From assembly GCA_002493305.1 (NCBI GenBank), contig DKYJ01000014.1, positions 1 to 6,410 on the forward strand: 6,410 nt of DNA, in the 5' to 3' direction. The translations under genes and the position numbers were made by a program. The notes below the pieces were generated by a model. The model worked only from the letters and a program-made list of their open reading frames with translations, did no database searches and was not told where the DNA came from. Shown piece by piece: positions 6,035 through 6,410 of this stretch; within the stretch, counting starts at the first letter, position 1; every line of letters starts with the position of its first letter. This DNA is from Clostridiales bacterium UBA7103. Its GTDB lineage: Bacteria; Bacillota; Clostridia; Oscillospirales; Oscillospiraceae.

Positions 6035-6070
6035 GAAAAGCCCGTAATTCCAAGGAATTACGGGCTTTTC
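6035..6070 (-). terminator. Rho-independent terminator of the tRNA operon
   Basis: A perfect 17-bp stem, GAAAAGCCCGTAATTCC (6035-6051) with GGAATTACGGGCTTTTC (6054-6070), has a 2-base nominal loop. It starts 3 bases beyond the encoded CCA of tRNA-Lys on the minus strand. Read that way it ends in GGGCTTTTC, so it should stop the tRNA transcript. By symmetry it can also stop plus-strand reading from the left. Confidence 0.85.
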
Positions 6071-6073
6071 TGC

Positions 6074-6149
6074 TGGTGCTCCAGGGGGGATTCGAACCCC
6101 CGACACCCTGCTTAAAAGGCAGGTGCTCTGCCTACTGAGCTACTGGGGC
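6074..6149 (-). tRNA. tRNA-Lys(TTT)
   Basis: The minus strand gives a 76-base cloverleaf with encoded CCA. The D arm is GCTCAGTAGGCAGAGC, the anticodon stem CCTGC/GCAGG encloses loop CTTTTAA (anticodon TTT), the T arm GGGGG/CCCCC encloses TTCGAAT, and the discriminator is A. The acceptor stem GCCCCAG/CTGGAGC has one C3-A70 mismatch. It is the last gene of the minus-strand tRNA operon. Confidence 0.95.
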
Positions 6150-6152
6150 GTT

Positions 6153-6226
6153 TGGCTGGGATGGCGGGACTCGAACCCACTATATCGGAGTCAAAGTCCG
6201 GTGTGTTACCATTACACTACATCCCA
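6153..6226 (-). tRNA. tRNA-Gln(TTG)
   Basis: The minus strand gives a 74-base tRNA with encoded CCA. The acceptor TGGGATG/CATCCCA is perfect, and its U1-A72 pair and G73 are features typical of tRNA-Gln. The D arm is GTGTAATGGTAACAC. The anticodon loop CTTTGAC gives TTG. The anticodon stem CCGGA/TCCGA has a C27-A43 mismatch at its outer pair. The T arm is GTGGG TTCGAGT CCCGC. It lies 3 bases from tRNA-Lys. Confidence 0.95.
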
Positions 6227-6235
6227 AGGTCTTGC

Positions 6236-6266
6236 TCAAAGAGACCGGCACTGCCGGCCTCTTTGA
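6236..6266. other. Hairpin between tRNA-Gln and tRNA-His
   Basis: TCAAAGAG-a-CCGGC and GCCGG-c-CTCTTTGA pair around the loop act, giving 8 plus 5 base pairs with one internal A/C mismatch. It sits in the 46-base spacer of the tRNA operon. It could be an RNA-processing stem for separating the tRNAs or a partial terminator; there is no long T run. Confidence 0.55.
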
Positions 6267-6272
6267 TATATA

Positions 6273-6349
6273 TGGGGTGGGATATGGGGCTCGAACCCAC
6301 GACACCCGGAACCACAATCCGGTGCTCTGCCAACTGAGCTAATCCCACC
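6273..6349 (-). tRNA. tRNA-His(GTG)
   Basis: The minus strand gives 77 bases including encoded G-1 and CCA. The acceptor GTGGGAT/ATCCCAC is perfect, with G-1 opposite C73, the known identity pair of bacterial tRNA-His. The D arm is GCTCAGTTGGCAGAGC. The anticodon stem CCGGA/TCCGG encloses TTGTGGT (anticodon GTG). The T arm is GTGGG TTCGAGC CCCAT. All parts look intact. Confidence 0.96.
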
Positions 6350-6359
6350 ATATTTACTT

Positions 6360-6410
6360 TGGCACGCCAAGAGGGATTCGAACCCCCGACCTACTGCTTA
6401 GAAGGCAGTT
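6360..6410 (-). tRNA. tRNA-Arg(TCT), 5' part outside window
   Basis: The minus strand shows the 3' half: anticodon stem ACTGC/GCAGT with loop CTTCTAA (anticodon TCT), T arm GGGGG TTCGAAT CCCTC, acceptor strand TTGGCGT, discriminator G and encoded CCA at 6360-6362. The D arm and 5' acceptor strand lie beyond the right edge. It is the most upstream visible gene of the Arg-His-Gln-Lys tRNA operon. Confidence 0.93.

Noticed and set aside
6074..6112. tRNA-Lys 3' end as an integration (att) site for an element covering the left part of the window
   Set aside because: I saw no second copy of the tRNA 3' end and no integrase gene in the window. The idea stays open outside these limits.
6152..6337. 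Plus-strand ORF giving a GLEPT-rich peptide
   Set aside because: It runs through the antisense of tRNA-Gln and tRNA-His. The GLEPT peptides come from the conserved T-arm bases and are a well-known false gene call.

Overview
The window looks like a chromosomal accessory region of a gut-type Clostridia member (Bacillota, probably Oscillospiraceae-like). This is inferred from strong AGGAGG ribosome binding sites, tRNA genes with encoded CCA, a Clostridia-style Arg-His-Gln-Lys tRNA cluster, a clostridial-type phage/toxin-secretion holin tail, and moderate G+C. No species-level marker is visible.

Layout. (1) Positions 2-3514 hold the 3' part of a very large RHS/YD-repeat protein. It is open through the left edge and has 1170 visible residues. 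About 36 tyrosine-aspartate units are followed by a proline/lysine-rich linker, a four-copy 15-residue tyrosine repeat, a glycine/alanine-rich hydrophobic pre-toxin segment and a short C-terminal tip of about 80 residues, the expected toxin. (2) Positions 3516-4253 hold a small acidic, soluble, AT-richer gene one base after the rhs stop with a perfect ribosome binding site; by position it is the immunity gene. (3) Positions 4283-5083 repeat the 3' part of the rhs core and linker (1667-2461). The copy is in frame and about 85% identical in protein by eye, but it has no start codon or toxin tip, so it is a displaced orphan rhs end. (4) The orphan runs directly into the last 36 codons of a phage/toxin-secretion holin gene in another frame, closed by a strong terminator at 5193-5227. 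(5) After an intergenic region with a candidate promoter/operator come a small XRE-type regulator (5364-5624) and an overlapping small zinc-ribbon protein (5611-5838). (6) Positions 5839-6070 are non-coding and hold three strong perfect inverted repeats. (7) Positions 6074-6410 hold four tRNA genes on the minus strand: Lys(TTT), Gln(TTG), His(GTG) and a partial Arg(TCT), with a terminator right after tRNA-Lys.

How the parts work together. The rhs gene and the next gene form a polymorphic toxin-immunity pair. The orphan records an earlier end of the same locus. The simplest history is that a core-CT-immunity cassette recombined into the rhs core and pushed the old 3' end downstream. A deletion then removed the old toxin, its immunity gene and most of a holin gene. 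The holin scrap suggests the locus once lay beside a lysis or holin-type export module. The regulator/zinc-ribbon pair and the tRNA cluster appear to be separate transcription units.
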